Of a stretch of DNA of 64,000 nt, positions 36,201-49,300 are shown in pieces. The stretch covers positions 1,564,341-1,628,340 of the forward strand of contig NC_030989.1 of NCBI RefSeq assembly GCF_000149955.1, read 5' to 3'. Every line of letters starts with the position of its first letter. Position 1 is the stretch's first letter. Below the pieces are notes generated by a model that was not told where the DNA came from, made no database searches, and saw only the letters and a list, made by a program, of their open reading frames with translations. Made by a program: the position numbers and the translations under genes. Source of the DNA: Fusarium oxysporum f. sp. lycopersici 4287 (taxonomy: Eukaryota > Ascomycota > Sordariomycetes > Hypocreales > Nectriaceae).

Positions 36201-38512
36201 TACCCTTCTATTTCCAAGTCAAACAACTTAAGTTATGCGCCATGTCCATTTTGGTTGGAAGATGCAAATCTTCAAGATGCCCTTGCAAGGCTTTTGGTTG
36301 GATCTTTACACGCCCTTCAATCTCACCTCAATCCCAACAACAGAACAAAGAGATGTGAAAATTTTCTCAATATTGGGTTGGCTGATTGTTTGTTTCAGGG
36401 TCATAGCTCTTGGGTCCCCTAATTGTAAAACAAAAAACCCAAGCGCAGACATGATCAATGCCAGTCCACCAGAAAATTTTCCTTTATTGCACACGTGCGA
36501 GGGTCCGTTGCTAGCTCAGATCATCCAATTCAGTTGAGAATCGCCGATGAAGATGGAGGATGCGCTGGCAGAGCAAGCCAGGAGTTATTGAGTCTCCATA
36601 CCTAAGCCTAAGCCTTGAGCTAAGTTGATTCACGGCCCGCAATGATCATGACGTTCAGAGTCCAGTTGACCGACCCCCTTTGCTCCATCTGGACCCGTAT
36701 CGTACATACCTTTTTAGTAACCGGGTTTTCGGGAAGCTAAAATCATGTTCAGTGTCACTGGGAAGACTCAGATGGCAGGTGACAAAATGATAGGGCTTCA
36801 TCTCTTCTAAAGATAGACTAACAGTGCTCAAGTCATCTTGTCAGCCTCTAACTCTGGGCCTGACTTGGGCTAAAGCTTGATAAGTGTTGGAGGAAAAACC
36901 TTTCCGTGCTCTATCGGCCCAAGCCTCTATCTCATATCACTCGCTCCCTTATCCCTATCAAGGGACATGATGGTTGCATGAACGGGATCCCCAGGGGGCA
37001 ACTTGATGAGAGAGGTCGGCTACTACCTACCACTACCAACCAAGCGGGTGTATCGTAGAGTTTACTTAGCTTCAACGAATTGACTTGGCTTACGATATCA
37101 CAGCATGGAATGGACAACTTCGGGTGCAAATATGACGATACGTACTCTTTTCATTTTCGTGGTGGCATCATATTGACAGACGAGCACGTTTCGGGTTCCA
37201 AAACAAGCTCTGACTGAACTTTGCCTTTTGACTTTTGAGCCGCATGACATCCAAATTGCGAATCTCGGTTTCATGAGGCCCCGTTCATCGGCGAGGCGAA
37301 AAACAAGAATCATGCTAATTGACATCCACGAGGACGTTGAATCTTTAAGATTATTAGTCAGGCTGTCTCCATAAACAAGGGGGTTATGGCCGGCCATCGG
37401 AGCTGTTATGGCTCACACAGTAGTCCCGGCCAAGCTTTCACATCGAGTCTGGGGAACGGAGCTGAAAGCGGCTCTTAGGTTAGTTAGTATTATCTTCTGA
37501 CTGTTGCAAATCTTCTTTGCTGTTACTCAATCATTAGAGTTTGTCTGGAACTACCGGCGGATAACCCTTGCTCTTCGCTGCGCGCGCGCATCCGTCTAGT
37601 AACTTAACTTAGTTGTAGAATTTTAGCTTCGACGATGGTAACAGATTTCAATGCCGCCGAAACCTCGATTCTCCTTGCTTAACATTGAGATGCGTGGAGC
37701 CGAAATTGCTGAGTCACTGCAGATGAAAAGTCGATCCATCCCAGTCTCTCCCTGGCGGTGACTGTGAGCTTGGTGGTAAAACCCCCGAGAAAAGCAATTC
37801 TACCCACATAGTGTCGATGTATTGTGCCTTTGTATGAGACTAAGAATACCCGTCGATTATGCCATTCAAGCTGGGTGACACTCGAGGGGGAGTAAACGAA
37901 ACACGGAGAGTTATGCACACTATACTTTGGAAACTTGGCTTGCTTTGTGTGGAGGGAGAAAAAAGATCTCTTTGGCTATACTATGCTATGGTATCCAATG
38001 ATGTGCTATGCTGTGCAGTGTAGTGCAGTCTTCCGCAGTTCCTGTCAATGCCCAGTGCCCCCCGTAGTCAAAAAGCGCAGTTATACCTCCCAATAGAATA
38101 ATCCATCGACCGGCTTCTTGCCAGGTCGGTCCTGTACGCCAGACCCAAATGTCCCCAGCCGTTCGTATCCCGGTATCATGATAAACCTCCCGTGCTCCCG
38201 TAATTCATGTTCTGAAACTTGATATCAACCCGCCCTGTATTTGGTACAAGATACCGATGGACAAATAAACCGCCCAAGATTATCCCACCAGATATTGGTT
38301 GAGATGAAAAGAAATCGTGATGGGTCGATGTAAAACAAACTTTTTTTTTAATGCAGTGCTCCGGTGTAATGCCCGTCTTTGGTACAAACAGATTCTTCGA
38401 TGAAGATAAAAGAAAAAAGGCGTGAAAGTGTGAGTTGAGGGTTCGTTGAATGCGTTTGAGGTTTAGATGTAGAATGGGTTCTGTGAATGTTTAAGTTTTT
38501 AGGTGAAGTTTA
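33201..38512. other. gene-poor spacer, right part, downstream of the Ecl1-type gene
   Basis: About 5.3 kb with no supported gene. Simple repeats include GAAT/GGCT tetramers at 35849-35873, AAAGC units at 35759-35775, TCTGTA units followed by poly-T at 36017-36049, and a poly-T run at 38340-38350. The right end is presumably the 3' UTR of the Ecl1-type gene. Confidence 0.45.
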
Positions 38513-39103
38513 NNNNNNNNNNNNNNNNNNNNNNNNNNNNNNNNNNNNNNNNNNNNNNNNNNNNNNNNNNNNNNNNNNNNNNNNNNNNNNNNNNNNNNNN
38601 NNNNNNNNNNNNNNNNNNNNNNNNNNNNNNNNNNNNNNNNNNNNNNNNNNNNNNNNNNNNNNNNNNNNNNNNNNNNNNNNNNNNNNNNNNNNNNNNNNNN
38701 NNNNNNNNNNNNNNNNNNNNNNNNNNNNNNNNNNNNNNNNNNNNNNNNNNNNNNNNNNNNNNNNNNNNNNNNNNNNNNNNNNNNNNNNNNNNNNNNNNNN
38801 NNNNNNNNNNNNNNNNNNNNNNNNNNNNNNNNNNNNNNNNNNNNNNNNNNNGTGCCTTGATCCGTATGGCTTTGCGTTGGAGAAATCGTAGGCGGGGGAC
38901 AGGTAGAAGCCCGAGCTGGAGGATTTCGATGACCATTGGCAAGGAGGAGAAGCGAGGCCGGGTGAGCTGGCTTGAGAGCTTGTTGTTGAGGTCTTCTCGA
39001 AGTCGGCCAGTCTGCAAGACTCAGAGCAGTAGGCATCAGTTGATGATTGGACCTGCTTGTCGCAAGCGAGGCAGAAAGAGTGAGCCCAAGAATCGGAGTC
39101 CAT
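38510..39103 (-). CDS. Ecl1-family life-span/stress regulator, C-terminus lost in gap
   Basis: Ecl1-family proteins are small zinc-binding nuclear regulators that extend chronological life span and respond to nutrient and stress signals in fission yeast; related proteins occur across filamentous fungi. The visible 84 codons (39103 to 38852) carry the family's Cys pattern: C11-x2-C14 (FCLACDKQV) and C26-x3-C30 (AYCSESCRLADFE), followed by a Ser-rich region and a segment with FYLSPAYDFSN. The remainder falls in a 339-N gap. If the gap size is right, the frame ends at TAA 38512-38510 after 197 residues, a reasonable family length, but this end is not seen. The start is supported by context GCAGCCATGG and a TATAAA element 88-93 bases upstream. 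The gene sits alone in about 23 kb of otherwise gene-poor DNA. Confidence 0.8.
   Translation of the reverse strand: MDSDSWAHSFCLACDKQVQSSTDAYCSESCRLADFEKTSTTSSQASSPGLASPPCQWSSKSSSSGFYLSPAYDFSNAKPYGSRHXXXXXXXXXXXXXXXXXXXXXXXXXXXXXXXXXXXXXXXXXXXXXXXXXXXXXXXXXXXXXXXXXXXXXXXXXXXXXXXXXXXXXXXXXXXXXXXXXXXXXXXXXXXXXXXXX
38513..38851. other. assembly gap (339 N) within the Ecl1-type gene
   Basis: A run of 339 N, probably an estimated gap size. It removes the C-terminal coding part of the Ecl1-family gene. Confidence 0.97.
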
Positions 39104-39190
39104 GGCTGCAGTGGTGTATGTGATTGATGAGAAGGAAGAGTCGTTGGTGTGTGAAGGGATTAACCCAAGAGGCAGAGAAGTGAAAACTCC

Positions 39191-39196
39191 TTTATA
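39191..39196 (-). promoter_or_regulatory. TATA box of the Ecl1-type gene
   Basis: TATAAA on the minus strand, in the context GATATAAAGGAG, 88-93 bases upstream of ATG 39103. The spacing suits a TATA-driven, strongly regulated fungal promoter with a short leader. Confidence 0.55.
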
Positions 39197-40216
39197 TCCA
39201 AGTGATGTCGAGTGAGATCAATAGTTCAAGATGGAGAAGAAGCAATTGAAAGGATTGCGAAGTGAAAGAGTCGAGATGATGGTGGAGGAGATCAGAGGTC
39301 AAGAGGTTCGAGGGGAAGGGTTATGTATATTCTTGGTCAGTGGCCCAGGCACAGCCTTGGTCGATGATCAGTTGCACGACCAGGATGGCGCTAGAGGTAC
39401 ATTGCCTAGGAATTTCGTGGAGGAGGGTACCAAGGCACACCACTGCTCCATCGATACGTACTGGTCTTGGTGGAGTTTTGCAGACAGGTGGGGGCGCCTT
39501 GCCGCTCTCAATGCCCTGCAGCAAAGATGTTAGTGCAGGCAAGGATCCAATAGAAGAAGTACGTACCGGAAAAATTGGTCCACCTTGGACTCTGATGGGA
39601 CGCCCGCCGGGTGTGGGTTGCTCTCGTTTCAACTGGGTGTGTGATGGACAGACACACCTGGGTGTCTCAACCTTAGGGAGTGTTAGAGAGGGAGTGCCAG
39701 CAATAGCAAGAGGAGTGGAGATCCAATGCAGAGATCAAAGAGGTGCCCGGTCCTTTCAGTGAGCTCTCACTGCTCTCTAGGCCTACTGCTGTAGGCTGTA
39801 GGTTACAGAGGACAAGACAAGCCTCCAAGACTAAAGGACCCAAGACATTCAGACACCAGACACAGGCGTGTGATTCTGCTAGAGACATTGGCTGGCTGAC
39901 TTGACTGTGTCTGCTCTGCTCTTCCCTGCCCTTCCCGACTTGGCCAAGGAAGGCTACGAGATTGCGATGGATAAACGAAAAATTTTCGATGATTCAATTA
40001 TGCTCAGTTCATGCCCACGAGAGCAATCACCCATATTGAGCTTCGATGAGGTGACTCAGATGGGTTCTCAATGGGGGTCTTGAGGGTCCCGGATGGCACC
40101 GCGAGGGCATCAGCCGAGATTTTTCACTGGGGACTGAGCTGATGAACAGACTCAACACCATAGCGACACCGGAGGTGGCCAGTGGGCTGTTGCTCGCCTC
40201 TGTTTTCCGTTACCTA

Positions 40217-40234
40217 CCGTGCAATTCTGCACGG
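40217..40234. repeat. short perfect inverted repeat (7-bp arms, 4-nt loop)
   Basis: CCGTGCA, then ATTC, then TGCACGG. It lies about 1.1 kb upstream of the Ecl1-type start codon. It may be a palindromic protein-binding site or chance. Confidence 0.6.
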
Positions 40235-41035
40235 TTCTGCCCGCTTGCTGGAGCTTTCGGAGTGCCCCAAGTGTCCCCTCTCCCCGCAAGACGAAAGGTT
40301 GTGCTGCACAAAGGGTGTTCGACCCCCGTGCCCTCCGCTCTCCGTGGTGTGAGACCTGTTCGACAGTGGTCTGCTTACAAGTCAAGCATCGTAAATTCAC
40401 TTCTTGATGGGATTTTATTGCTGGCATTCTGTTTGACCCAGTGACCACCCCGCTCATGAATGGTCAATGGGTGATATTCGTGATCAAGGTCGAGTCTGGG
40501 GAGGGGGTTACAAGCGAGTTGATGCACTCCCTGTTGGTCTCTTGCTCATGCTGTATTATGCTGCTTCATGGTGCTTCTGTTGTAAGCTGCTGCTATGTAC
40601 TGCGGCGTAGTGCAATCTGTTTGGCGGTTGTATGCTTCCCAATGCTTCAAAATGGACTCTAACACAGCGGCCCACAGGAATGGGACGGACTGTGAAGGTG
40701 CCGCCCCTTGGGAATGGCTGGCCCAGGATAATAGAGGCCTCAGGCAGGAACCCAACAGCTGTGCGCCCGCAAGAGCAACGCAATGAGTTTAGTGCTGCCG
40801 CTCTAAGCCTGTAAAGGCATAGCAGTCTCAATGCCCCCCTCCCCCACATCCCTGCTGCCGTCTCCCATCTCCATTTCTCTCCACTTTAGCTGCTTCACTT
40901 CACTTCACATCTTTCTCCACCTGAAGCACGCAAAATAACCACTAACATTGACAATGTGCTCTTTGAGTTCTGCTCTCCTTTCAGGGTCAATCAATCTAGC
41001 CTTGCCAATCTCAACAACTTAGCAAATCGTTAGCA

Positions 41036-44000
41036 ATGGCTAGTCCCTGTCGTGACTCCGGAACAGGAGGGTTTAAGATATCGATGCTCGAATGCGTTGC
41101 ACAGTGGGCGAATAGTATGAAAGCACAGACACGGCATATAGATTCAATTCATACAAACTCGAACTTTCTGCGCCGTTTAGTTAATGCTGCAGTTCATAAC
41201 CAGACACTACTTCATATACATCACACAATAAACCACATGACTAGGATCTTCCTGACGACATAGAGAGCAGCCAAAGCAACCTCGACCAAGAACTAAGCAG
41301 ACGCGCAATCGAACTTTGTGAGACGCTCGATCGTACAGGAAGTGAGAGTGACGCCATCTAGTAACGAATTGCATGTTGATGCTCTCGAAGACTGCGCCAG
41401 GCCTGCATGGAACCAAGGTCAGCTTCCTGAATGGGCGTTCCGAACAGCAATCGACCATTCAGAGTCCTCTACCGGGTTTACGGATGCTGTAATATCTGCA
41501 GGATCCGTACCATTCGACAACAGTTTCGACTGCCGCTCTCCCACTATCAACCTTCTGTCGTTCTACACGAAGTTCATCACACCATTGGCCCAGATTTTGC
41601 ACCTTGATAGCCAACAAGCCAATGACCATCAAGCTCCTATCAACCGTAATGGTTCAAGGTCGCCATCATACCTTGAGGAGGCGACCGTTACTGAAACCAG
41701 CAACTTTAATCAACAATCTTGGGTTACAATATAACAACCACAATTACAATCCGCGCAGCTCGCCACCGAAACATTTCAAGGGTTGTTCTCGACCATGGGA
41801 GATCTACCACACTAGACCCTTGATTTTCACTGTATATTCTACAAAGGAGAATAAAATTCTTCATATCATCGCCACAAGCCACCATGGGCTGGTGTCGATG
41901 AGGCTTCGCGAGGCTTTTTACATTTCTAAAATGCCCGAGTGTTGCCGTGCAGCAGGATATATCAGAGCACAAACTACACCTAGTCCAAATTGCCTCGTGG
42001 AATGACGCCAAGCATGATATGCGCACCTCAATGGATGCACAACTGGGCATCACGAAGCAGAGACCAACCGCCGTGTACTTGTTTACTGTATTGCATTGCT
42101 ATCTTACGCTGCTGTATGGCGTCTTTTTTCTCAAGTTTTAGAACATGTCCACAACCCTGCCGTCTCCTGAAGTAGCGCTTGTGTCAGTTGAAGCGTCGAT
42201 GACCTGAAGGAGCCTTTAGGCGCTACGAGTCAAACCAGCCTGTGCGCTCAGCGTCTTACCCCAGGTTCACCGGGAATTGCACTGCAGAGAGGGAGCGAGA
42301 TTGACAATGGCTGGCCGCCTATCGTGATCATCAACTAACACCAGCATTCAGAGCCATGCGTCGCTGATCTCTTGGACTTCTCAGCAAAGCCATTCCTCTT
42401 TCGATCATGCCTGCGTCTGGGGGCAGATACGACAAGGGGCTCGGAGCGAATCATTCTCTACCATTGATCTGCACTCCATCCAACTGCATCCCCGTCCTGT
42501 TTCTGCCGCCTGACCACTTATTCCAACCTCTTCGAAAACAACAAGGTCGCATTGTCGTGTATCACGCCCATTTCGCTGCTCCGAGTTTGTGGTCTCTGGC
42601 ACTAGCGGGTCAAGACTGCCTCTGGGGTGCATGTTGTCAACATTGGTTCCCTTTGAGGTAAGCTTGACAAGACGCCAGTACTATTCCCCAGATTCTTGTG
42701 GAATCAACGACGCCGGGGCCTGGTCGAAGATAGCAAACACGCATAATCTTTCAGTCATACATGGCGTATCCTGCGCTCTCTGAAACACGCCTGGTTGGGT
42801 CTTACTGTCAAGTCTTATCTAACAACGTTTCGAGGCAGTTTTGACATATCCACCAATGCGATGTATTGAAGACGCAATCGAACGCAACATGCTCAGAATA
42901 TTGCCTTTTAATCGCCTGTCGGGAGATAATGGCTATATTGTTCGCCAATCAACAATTTTACTCGGCATGTCGCGGCAATTGTGCTAGTTAGGTTTCATTC
43001 GGGCTTTCAAGACCGCCTCAATCAAGGTTTCTGCCAATGGCCTATAATTTCTACGATGCTACAGCGATTATGCTACCCGAAAGACCACGGTGCATTTTTG
43101 AGGAGCTGTGAAGATTCATGGCCGAATCAGAAGTTCACACAACAGCGCTGATCTCACGATACGTCCACAGCGCATGGACGATCAATCGCGGCGATGACAC
43201 TTGAAGATATACGGAATATTCAGTCCAAGTCTTGCATATGTATTAATGGCCGAGGTAAAGTACGGCCCCCCACTCAATTGAGTGAATATCTATTGTCCAG
43301 ATAACTCGGGTTGCATCTGTCGTCACTTGAGCGCCCGCAGCTGCATCAACCAAGATATGGCGCATACGATGCAGATTCATCACACAATCAAGTCTCCATC
43401 GTACCTTTTTTGATAAGATAAACAGCCGAAGGGTCCCCCCACGATTTCATCAGCTCGTCCGAGATTAGCAATGCCTGCTGTTAGCTCGTCGGACAGAGCG
43501 ACCAGATTGGAAGTTGATCCATGGATTTGGTCTTCGGACACGGTTCCAGCCGCCCAGCCCGCAGCCAGGTCATGAACTCTATTAACCAAACTTTCCGGTC
43601 TAGAACGGTGAGCTTTCCTTTATTGAGCACAGAATTTGGTTGTCAGCCGTCGACGCCGAGAATTATTGAGTATGAAAGGTTTTCGCCGTTGGCTTCCTAC
43701 GTAACCTACGCCGTACTCATACATGATGGCATCAGGAACCACAAAGAACGCTCCAAAGCTAATGAACAGGGGACGAGGCTCGAGGCACTGGCTACGCGGG
43801 AACCAGGGAACTCGTTTATCTGCTAACTCAAAAGACTCAAATTGTAAAAGTCCACATCCTTCGATCTTATTTGGGAGTTGATCCGTAGTATGTGTATGGA
43901 CAATCGACAAGATTGCGGGAAGCCCGGTTCACTCCTGGCAGTTCTCTCATGTGTGGGAGTAGACACACAGTAGCAACACAAAGATCGCAGCGGCAAAGAT

Positions 44001-45980
44001 TGCGCTACCAATCTCACATCTCAGCAGCTGCCTCGTGTAAGCGAACCGCTGGGGAGAGAGCCAGCCTCATCCGAAAGCTGCATTCTTTTCATCGATTCGC
44101 TCAAGGCTGCAGGTCAGCAATCCCAAATGAGATTAACTCACAAAAGCAGAATCAATATATTTCCGTGTTGAGAGTTTGTGGCGTTCACTGTCATCCCAAA
44201 TCGAGGAGCTGCGCAGCTTCAGCTGCAGTCCTGCCCAACCATTCAAGACTTGTAGAGTCACATCGAGCCCCAGTCCAGGATGAGCACTCACAAGTCGGTG
44301 CAGCACATCACCAGAGCAGATGAACCATCTCAGCTGGGGGTTCGAGCTGTTGCAAGGATTCAGAACTCCATTGAAAAAATATTGAAGATTGGCGTGGTCT
44401 GGTGGTGCTGTTGATGGTGGGCTCACCGATCACCTCACCCTCCGACCAGGCTGTCCAAGCCCTCTGGTAGGCGCTCGTGGTCTTGGTCTACCAGCCCCTA
44501 TTTCTAACGAAGTCCGTGCAAAGCGCAGTGGCGGGATTCAAGTGAGACTTGGACAAAGGTCTAGCCAAGCCGCAGACAATCTGCGCACAATGAAGCTCAC
44601 GAAGTAGAAGAACAATTAATTTACATTGCCATTTTCCCTCGATCGCTGCGCCAAGTTAAGCTGCGCTACAAGTACTCGATCGACGAAAAAGAAACTACTA
44701 GCAGATCGCCCACCTGGGATGACGCGAGCACCGTACATAGACGGCGGTATCTTCAAGGGTCCAAGAGCTTGGACAAAAGGCTAGCAGGCCACGTTGGTCG
44801 TAAACGCCAGCAAAGATTACTATTCTTCGTCAGGGAAAGGTTTTCCCGACAAGCTGAAGAGTTGAGAGATTGCACTTGCCGATGCATGCCGGCTTGGGTC
44901 GGTCGCAGCATCTGTTGAGCATACCATTTTGTGCTGTACCGGGAAGCTCTGTGCCTTGCAGCATCAACAGCGAATGGGCTTCGGGTACATCCTCCAAGTT
45001 TCTCATGCAGGTCAACTTTATGGGATCGTGAAGAGGCAACCAACAAAACGAACACAGCCAGCCGCATTCAGAAATTGGGCGATAAGACCGAAAAATGCAT
45101 TCTCTGGGTGTGGTATGGTGTGGTCTGACTGGAGTGGTTGCCTCGTGCCCAATGGCCAGGTGAGCCATCTCATTCGTCAGATAACCACTATGATCTGATA
45201 AGATTGAGGTTTAAGTTGATATGAAAATTTTCTTGATGCCGAATTTTCAGTCCCCTGAGCCATTGTCGCTAGGGAATAGCACGGCGAATCCCTTACTCTC
45301 CACCAGAGCCTGACAGGATACCTGATCCTATGAGTATTGTTAACCATTCATTGACCATGCCAAGAGATATCCCCAGAGTTGACTGTAGGTTGAAAGCGGG
45401 TGCATCAGCTTAGGGCATCAAGGCTCCTTGACAGGCACTGGGTCATGGATGACAAGAATAGTCTGAACCTGGTCAGTCTGCCAAGTTGGGCATGATCTAC
45501 AAAAGCCTATCGCTACGTACCTTGCCGTCAAAGGCTAAAGGCTGAGCTAAAACTGCTAGAGGATTGTTTAACGGCACACCTTTGACTGGCTGCGTAGGGC
45601 TCAAGGCTCGACAGAGGGGCTTTGTCCACTAGCCGTGGCTCCCCGTGTGCAATTTTTTATGGTTGCTTTTTTCTACGGGTGTCCCTTTCTGCAGTTTGGA
45701 GCTGCTGAGAGACTTGTCCCAGAACGTGAAAGCGCTGTCTGAGAATGCCAAGCTTCATTTCATTGAGACTGGGGACAGAGAATGAGATGGCCAGATCGGC
45801 CGATTGCTTGCATGACGACATGAACTTTTCTTTTCCTCTGGTTTCTGTCTTCCCTGTTCTGTCGCTCTGTTTGGGGCCAGACTCGAGCAAGGGCATGAAG
45901 CTCAGTCCTCGTGAGCTGATGCCATCGTGAGATTGGGTTGTGAAATTAGATCGGATTCCACTGGAGTGGAGTCCGACAGC
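41036..45980. other. gene-poor spacer
   Basis: About 5 kb with no supported gene. A 75-codon frame starts at ATG 41036 in good context (AGCAATGGC), directly after the acceptor-like signal described above. A minus-strand frame at 43589-43380 reads somewhat like protein (DLAAGWAAGT, ALSDELTAGI) but lacks an ATG start. Neither is strong enough to call as a gene. Confidence 0.4.
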
Positions 45981-46323
45981 TTTTTTTTTTTTTTTCTTCT
46001 TCTTTTTCGCCTTGGTTCTGTCTTTGACGATGACGATGGCGATGTTTTTTTGAACACTATTTCGTCATTTTTGCTTCATTCTTTGTTTGAAGTTTTGTGG
46101 ATTAACTTATAAGGACACTGTTGAGATCGTTGACACAACGACTCCTGATCGATCGTGACTAATAATCTGCTATTCTCCTGGCACCGGCACCAGCACCAGC
46201 ACGTTTCGAGAAATGGCGCGTGTCGAGATGTTTCGTTCCTTGCAGCAGCTGTCATGTCACTCGTTTGAGACTGTGTCTGTATGTGTGACTCTTTGAGAGG
46301 TGGAGTTTCTTCACTACGAGACG

Positions 46324-46373
46324 TGACCTTGACCTGACCTTGACCTGACCTTGACCCTGACCTTGGACCTTGA
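46324..46373. repeat. tandem repeat of TGACCT-type units
   Basis: About six TGACCT units and one TGACCC, in a higher-order pattern of roughly 11-12 bases (TGACCTTGACC), spanning about 50 bases. Confidence 0.85.
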
Positions 46374-49300
46374 TTTAGCAGCCGCTCTCGCTCAGGTCCG
46401 AAGAAGCCGCCTGTTCCTCTCTTCCCGCAAGGGGTGTGCGTTTACATGGGCTTTTGATTGGCTCACAGGCCGCTTCAAGTGCCGTGTCATTCGAAGATTG
46501 GTTGCATTGACCACGAAGAGCTTCATGATATTGACGGTCCCTATCCATAGCCGAACCAAGGTTTCTCTCACTGAGATGAAGAAAAAGTTTTCATCTCCTA
46601 GTTTGATTGTCTTATTTCCAGGTTTTGTTATGGAATCTGTATCAGTAGACCTCCTTGCATTACCATGTGGTTCTTGGGACTTTGCCCTGCTGACGTTGGC
46701 CCTAAAGATTGAGTCATGAGAAACATCCAGAACATCTCAGAGGGAGAAATTCAACGGTTGTCTAAGGGCAATCATTCCACTCATTCTATCAGTGACATTC
46801 TGATAATCGACAAAGGTCGCCAAGGTCGCATCGCTGAAAGACTTACATTTGACCCCTGACATAACAGAGCAAAATGGTAATATTCATATCCTCGCTTCAG
46901 CGGCAGGCAAAGCAAGGACAGAAGACTCTGACTCCGAACTCCTGCTCCTATTCCTAATTCGACATACAAAGTCTGGGGTTGATGTGCTCCCTGACGTCGT
47001 TCCTTGACTGAGAGTCTCGAGTTTGGTCAGCAACTCAAGTCAACTCAAGCGAGATGAAATTGTCCTGATAAACTCGCCAAGGACTTGACCTATCATTTAC
47101 AAAACCTCCGGTGACCCTCGCTTGCAGAACATCCCTTGCGTCGGAGTTGAAGTTTTCAACGCTGACACGTTTTTCAGAGACATTCTCAAGCAGGGACCAC
47201 ATGGTGTCTCCAGTATTCAACAACGGTTCTGCAATATTTTCCTTTTTTTTTAATTGCTTTCTCGCCTCCCTCAACGTCTTTGGTGTTGGTCTGGCCTGGG
47301 GCGTTGCATCGTGCCTTGTCTTGCCTGCTTGCTGACTAGGCAGATCTGACATATCACATTCAACATGCGTTCCCCGCATTCTCTGTCTCTTACGACAAGG
47401 GTTGTTAATCTTCGGCTGGAGCAAATTTGCATGATGAGCAGGAGGGAGCTTGTCAGCGTCAGGGCCCGTGGTGCCACGCTGCCATCTACTGCAGGTTCTG
47501 CTGCAACGAGCAAGGATGTCTGCTCTTCTGGCCATTGCTGTACAGTTACGTAGGGGCACAGGCACAGTCACTTAGTTACACCTTCAACTCTTTCAAGTGA
47601 AAGGGTCTTGTCCAAGGGGGAGGGAAAGAAAACGGGATTGGATATTGACATATTGGCCACCCAATCTCTTGACAAACAAAAACATTTTTACGTCGCAGGG
47701 CATACATATTACCGGGCTACCAGGCTGTTAAGTCTGTGCGATGACAGGCCAGGACAGGACAGGTGCCTCCTAAGCCCCCAAGCCCAAAGCCTGGGGCAAA
47801 ATGCAAAATGGCAAATTTCTACAGCATCAAGCTGCTGCAGCTGCATGTTTTTGGACAAAAAAGTAAGCTCGCCTTCGTGGCTTATCAGGGAGGGGGCTTG
47901 GGGTTGCCGTGTAATCCCCGTTCCTACGCTGAGTGGTCACCAGGGGCCATGGGGTTACACTTTGAGTCTGGGCCGTTATGAAGCATTGCATCTGCATTTC
48001 AATGGACAGGACAATGAGAAGAAGGAGAGGAGCATAATCGACAGGCCTGCGTCGGGACCATCGAAGATCCGCTTCGGCCGCCCTCGCTTGGAGGCACACC
48101 GGGTGCTGGCGGCTCAAATGGGACAGACACAAGACTCTGAGTTGTACGTACAGTATATACGAAAAGTCAGTCCTAGAAAGAACCTGACTTGTCAGGTTGT
48201 ACAATAAACATGAGCTTTTACTCGTTCTAGGGAGGGACAGAAACAGGCGTGTGTGGCAAGACTCAGGCAGCCTCAACTCAACGGGTGATTGATTGTGAGG
48301 GGGCGAATCGAAGTTTGCATACCGTTGCATCGCAGCCGACCAGTTTCTCTCGTCTATCAGAGCAGTTTTCTTTTCTTTGTAGTGTTGTCCATCTTGAGAT
48401 TCAACCCCCATTTGCTATGCAGCTCTGCCAGCTGAGATCGCCACGAGGTCGCATTTTATTGTACGCAACGATTTTATAAAGCCAGCCAATCACGTCTGAG
48501 CAACCCCAGACTTGTGCTGCGCCCCTAGACGTGGGGAACTCCAACGTTTGTTGAAATGTTGGAGAGAAAGGAGGAGAAAGGCGCTGAGAAGGGAAAAAGA
48601 GACTGGTCGTATGGCTTTGCATGATATTAACTGCGGGGCGCTTCCGTGCCGTCCTGTAGCTGTGTCTCTAGCTGCAGGGTTGCGGCTGGCTACGGTACGA
48701 AATGAATTGCTGGATGGCCATTGTTCAACACCATTCTCGAGTTTACCTGTCATATTGTTCCGTCTTTGACCCCTACTATGAGTGGTATGATGCTTAACCA
48801 GAAGAGGCCGTCACGGCGTGTCATGTTGCACCAAGAGAGCTTCATCCTTGGCGGACCCCTCTAGCTTTCTCTCACTTCTCACAGACGACACTAGCACTCT
48901 CGCTAGACGTTGAACCCCGTCGTTCTCAACCTCGCTTCATGGTTTGACTAATTACCCCGGATTTCTCCAGGCTTGGACTCGGCTTCGTCGGTGGCTTCAC
49001 AGGAGCTAACGGCTACGCCGTGAAAAGGATGACAAACCTTCTTCGTAGTGCGTTGGACAGATTCTCCATTCTTTGTTCGTTACAGCAAGCGCTCGCACTA
49101 GAGATAGTGTGATTGTTACAGTACCATGGTCATGGAAAACAAACCTTCCCGAGCCGTACCTTTGGAGCCGTCAGTTGAAGGTCTGTATTCAACATCAGCC
49201 ACCAACTGGCAAACACGACGCTTCAGTGTGTGTTGGTGGCAGTGTTGTCATGAAGATCCGAGGGCTTGGGCCAGGCTCTCTGACGACATTTTCTTTGAGG

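Larger units (their letters stand above)
39104..41035. other. promoter region of the Ecl1-type gene and possible divergent transcript
   Basis: Upstream region of the minus-strand Ecl1-type gene. It holds a short perfect hairpin at 40217-40234 and, at the right end, a plus-strand pyrimidine-rich tract (40826-40925) followed by a CTAAC..TTTCAG splice-acceptor-like signal (40942-40984). No coding gene is supported. Confidence 0.45.

Noticed and set aside
41318..41734. 138-codon plus-strand frame
   Set aside because: Opens with GTG, has no motif, and an open frame of this length is expected several times by chance in this window.
43380..43589. Minus-strand 69-codon frame resembling a small helical protein
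   Set aside because: No ATG start, no signal peptide, upstream stop nearby; resemblance to surface-binding proteins was only impressionistic.
47035..48411. Frames of 178-199 codons on both strands
   Set aside because: Opposing frames overlap, most lack an ATG start, and length is compatible with chance in a 64-kb window of about 50% GC.
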